A DNA stretch of 64,000 bases from Frondihabitans sp. Leaf304 (GTDB lineage: Bacteria; Actinomycetota; Actinomycetes; Actinomycetales; Microbacteriaceae). Below, piece after piece: positions 63,228 through 64,000 of the stretch; positions within the stretch are counted from its first letter, which is position 1; the number at the start of each line of letters is the position of its first letter. The translations under genes and the position numbers were made by a program. Where the stretch lies: the NCBI RefSeq assembly GCF_001423105.1, contig NZ_LMNV01000002.1, positions 1,099,815 through 1,163,814 of the forward strand, given 5' to 3'. The notes below the pieces were generated by a model, which made no database searches, had not been told where the DNA came from, and saw only the letters and a list, made by a program, of their open reading frames with translations.

Positions 63228-63947
63228 CTACACGACCTCGATGCCCGCAGCACGCATCTCGTCGAGAGCCGCGGCGCTCGAGCGGGCATTGACGCCCGCG
63301 ACGAGGTCGCCGAGGACGCGTACCCGCCCAGCACCAACACCGCTAGCACCAGCACCAGCACCACGCGAACCACGCAAGCCACCCACGCCCGCCCCGAGCA
63401 GCGCCACCGCGTCGAGCGCCGAGGCCCGCACGCAGTAGTCGGTCGCGATGCCGACCACGTCGACCGAGTCGACGCCGGCTCGGGCCAGCACCGACGCCAC
63501 GCGCGAGCCGTCGTCGGTCACGCCCTCGAACATCGAGTACGCGGGCTCGCCCATGCCCTTGCGAACGTGCACATCGATCAGAGCCGTGTCGAGGCTCGGG
63601 TGGTAGTCCGCGCCGACTGTGCCGGCCACGCAGTGCACAGGCCAGGTAGTAACGAAATCAGGATCCGCGCCCCCCGCAAAATGCCCACCGTTGTCGTTCC
63701 CCGCATCGTGCCAGTCCCGCGACGCCACCACGAGGTCGTAAGCGGCAGACGCACCCGAGGAAGAAGCGCCAGACACACCCGAGGCACGGCCAGCACCGCC
63801 AGCACCAGCACCCCCGGCAGTACCCACGGCACCACCCCGTACCAACGCCGTGATCCCCCGCGCGACGGCCGCTCCCCCGTCGACGCCGAGCGCCCCGCCC
63901 TCCGTGAAGTCGTTCTGCACGTCGACGATGAGGAGCGCGCGGGTCAC
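63228..63947 (-). CDS. pncA: Nicotinamidase (isochorismatase family)
   Basis: A 239-residue nicotinamidase that hydrolyses nicotinamide to nicotinate for NAD salvage. The catalytic triad is D9 (VDVQNDF), K130 (VRKGM) and C172 (ATDYCVRAS), and the metal site is D78, H80 and H89 (RDWHDAGNDNGGHF). Two Gly/Ala/Ser-rich insertions, about residues 39-69 and 186-208, make it longer than the usual 190-210. The GTG at 63947 overlaps the stop of an upstream gene (GTGA), so it was preferred to the ATG at 63971. Confidence 0.9.
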   Translation of the reverse strand: MTRALLIVDVQNDFTEGGALGVDGGAAVARGITALVRGGAVGTAGGAGAGGAGRASGVSGASSSGASAAYDLVVASRDWHDAGNDNGGHFAGGADPDFVTTWPVHCVAGTVGADYHPSLDTALIDVHVRKGMGEPAYSMFEGVTDDGSRVASVLARAGVDSVDVVGIATDYCVRASALDAVALLGAGVGGLRGSRGAGAGASGVGAGRVRVLGDLVAGVNARSSAAALDEMRAAGIEVV

Positions 63948-64000
63948 GAGTTGGTCAGGTTGGCGCCGCACGAGTACGCGGCGGTGGTCAGCGTGTCGAG
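63944..64000 (-). CDS. C-terminal end of a gene cut by the right edge (possibly pncB)
   Basis: The last 18 codons of a minus-strand gene (LDTLTTAAYSCGANLTNS then TGA) overlap the pncA start by 4 nt. Nicotinate phosphoribosyltransferase often precedes nicotinamidase in actinobacteria, so pncB is a guess from context only. Confidence 0.35.
   Translation of the reverse strand, partial: LDTLTTAAYSCGANLTNS

Overview
The window is high-GC DNA (about two thirds G+C by eye) with many GTG and a few TTG starts, dense ATGA/GTGA overlaps and actinobacterial signature genes: an acyl-CoA carboxylase epsilon subunit, a split BirA/AccD/AccA3 set, a PH-domain protein beside birA, and AbiEi/DUF559-type proteins. 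I read it as a chromosomal segment of a Micrococcales actinobacterium, most likely Microbacteriaceae. No rRNA, tRNA, phage, transposase or CRISPR locus was seen.

Layout. (1) 1-12.8 kb: a cell-surface glycopolymer locus. It has two paralogous fusions of a GT2 glycosyltransferase with a CDP-glycerol:glycerophosphotransferase (TagF-like), a hexapeptide acyltransferase, a DUF6270-like protein, a two-gene ABC polymer exporter and three further glycosyltransferases. (2) 12.9-46.5 kb: a chromosomal backbone whose gene order parallels the Mycobacterium tuberculosis Rv3264-Rv3319 region: purE, purK, PH protein, birA, accD5, accE5, maf, accA3, PNP, hexomutase, add, deoA, cdd, manC, sdhCDAB. Inserted into it are ugd, a LuxR-type two-component system with an extra kinase-like membrane protein, a TrmA-like RNA methyltransferase, an AbiEi/nuclease protein, a nucleoside ABC importer, an orphan PTS IIA/IIB pair and an alpha-mannosyltransferase. 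(3) 46.6-48.0 kb: two uncharacterised genes. (4) 48.1-54.5 kb: a complete mannitol PTS locus (mtlD, mtlF, mtlA, ptsI, a divergent DeoR regulator, ptsH) with an AT-rich divergent promoter/operator. (5) 54.5-64 kb: xthA, trpS, a GNAT enzyme, ribD-ribA, an MHS-family symporter, an ABC exporter, and pncA at the right edge.

How the genes work together. The nucleoside genes form a salvage unit: the BMP-type importer brings in nucleosides, Cdd and Add deaminate them, DeoA and PNP phosphorolyse them, and the mutase next to PNP could feed pentose phosphates into central metabolism. AccA3/AccD5/AccE5 with BirA form a biotin-dependent carboxylase set. ManC and the hexomutase could supply GDP-mannose for the mannosyltransferase.

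The least ordinary material is between genes. There is a 19-bp tandem-repeat element with a conserved hairpin and inverted tail (two copies, at 13.45 and 62.5 kb), an exact-period 158-bp triplicate with two hairpins per unit (62.7-63.2 kb), three very long hairpins of which two share the arm core GAATCGGCCA and the third has the related GGTTCGGCCA, and three copies of the palindrome CCTGAATTCAGG. At least eleven genes have a TAnnnT -10 box 6-8 nt before the start codon, which predicts leaderless mRNAs.
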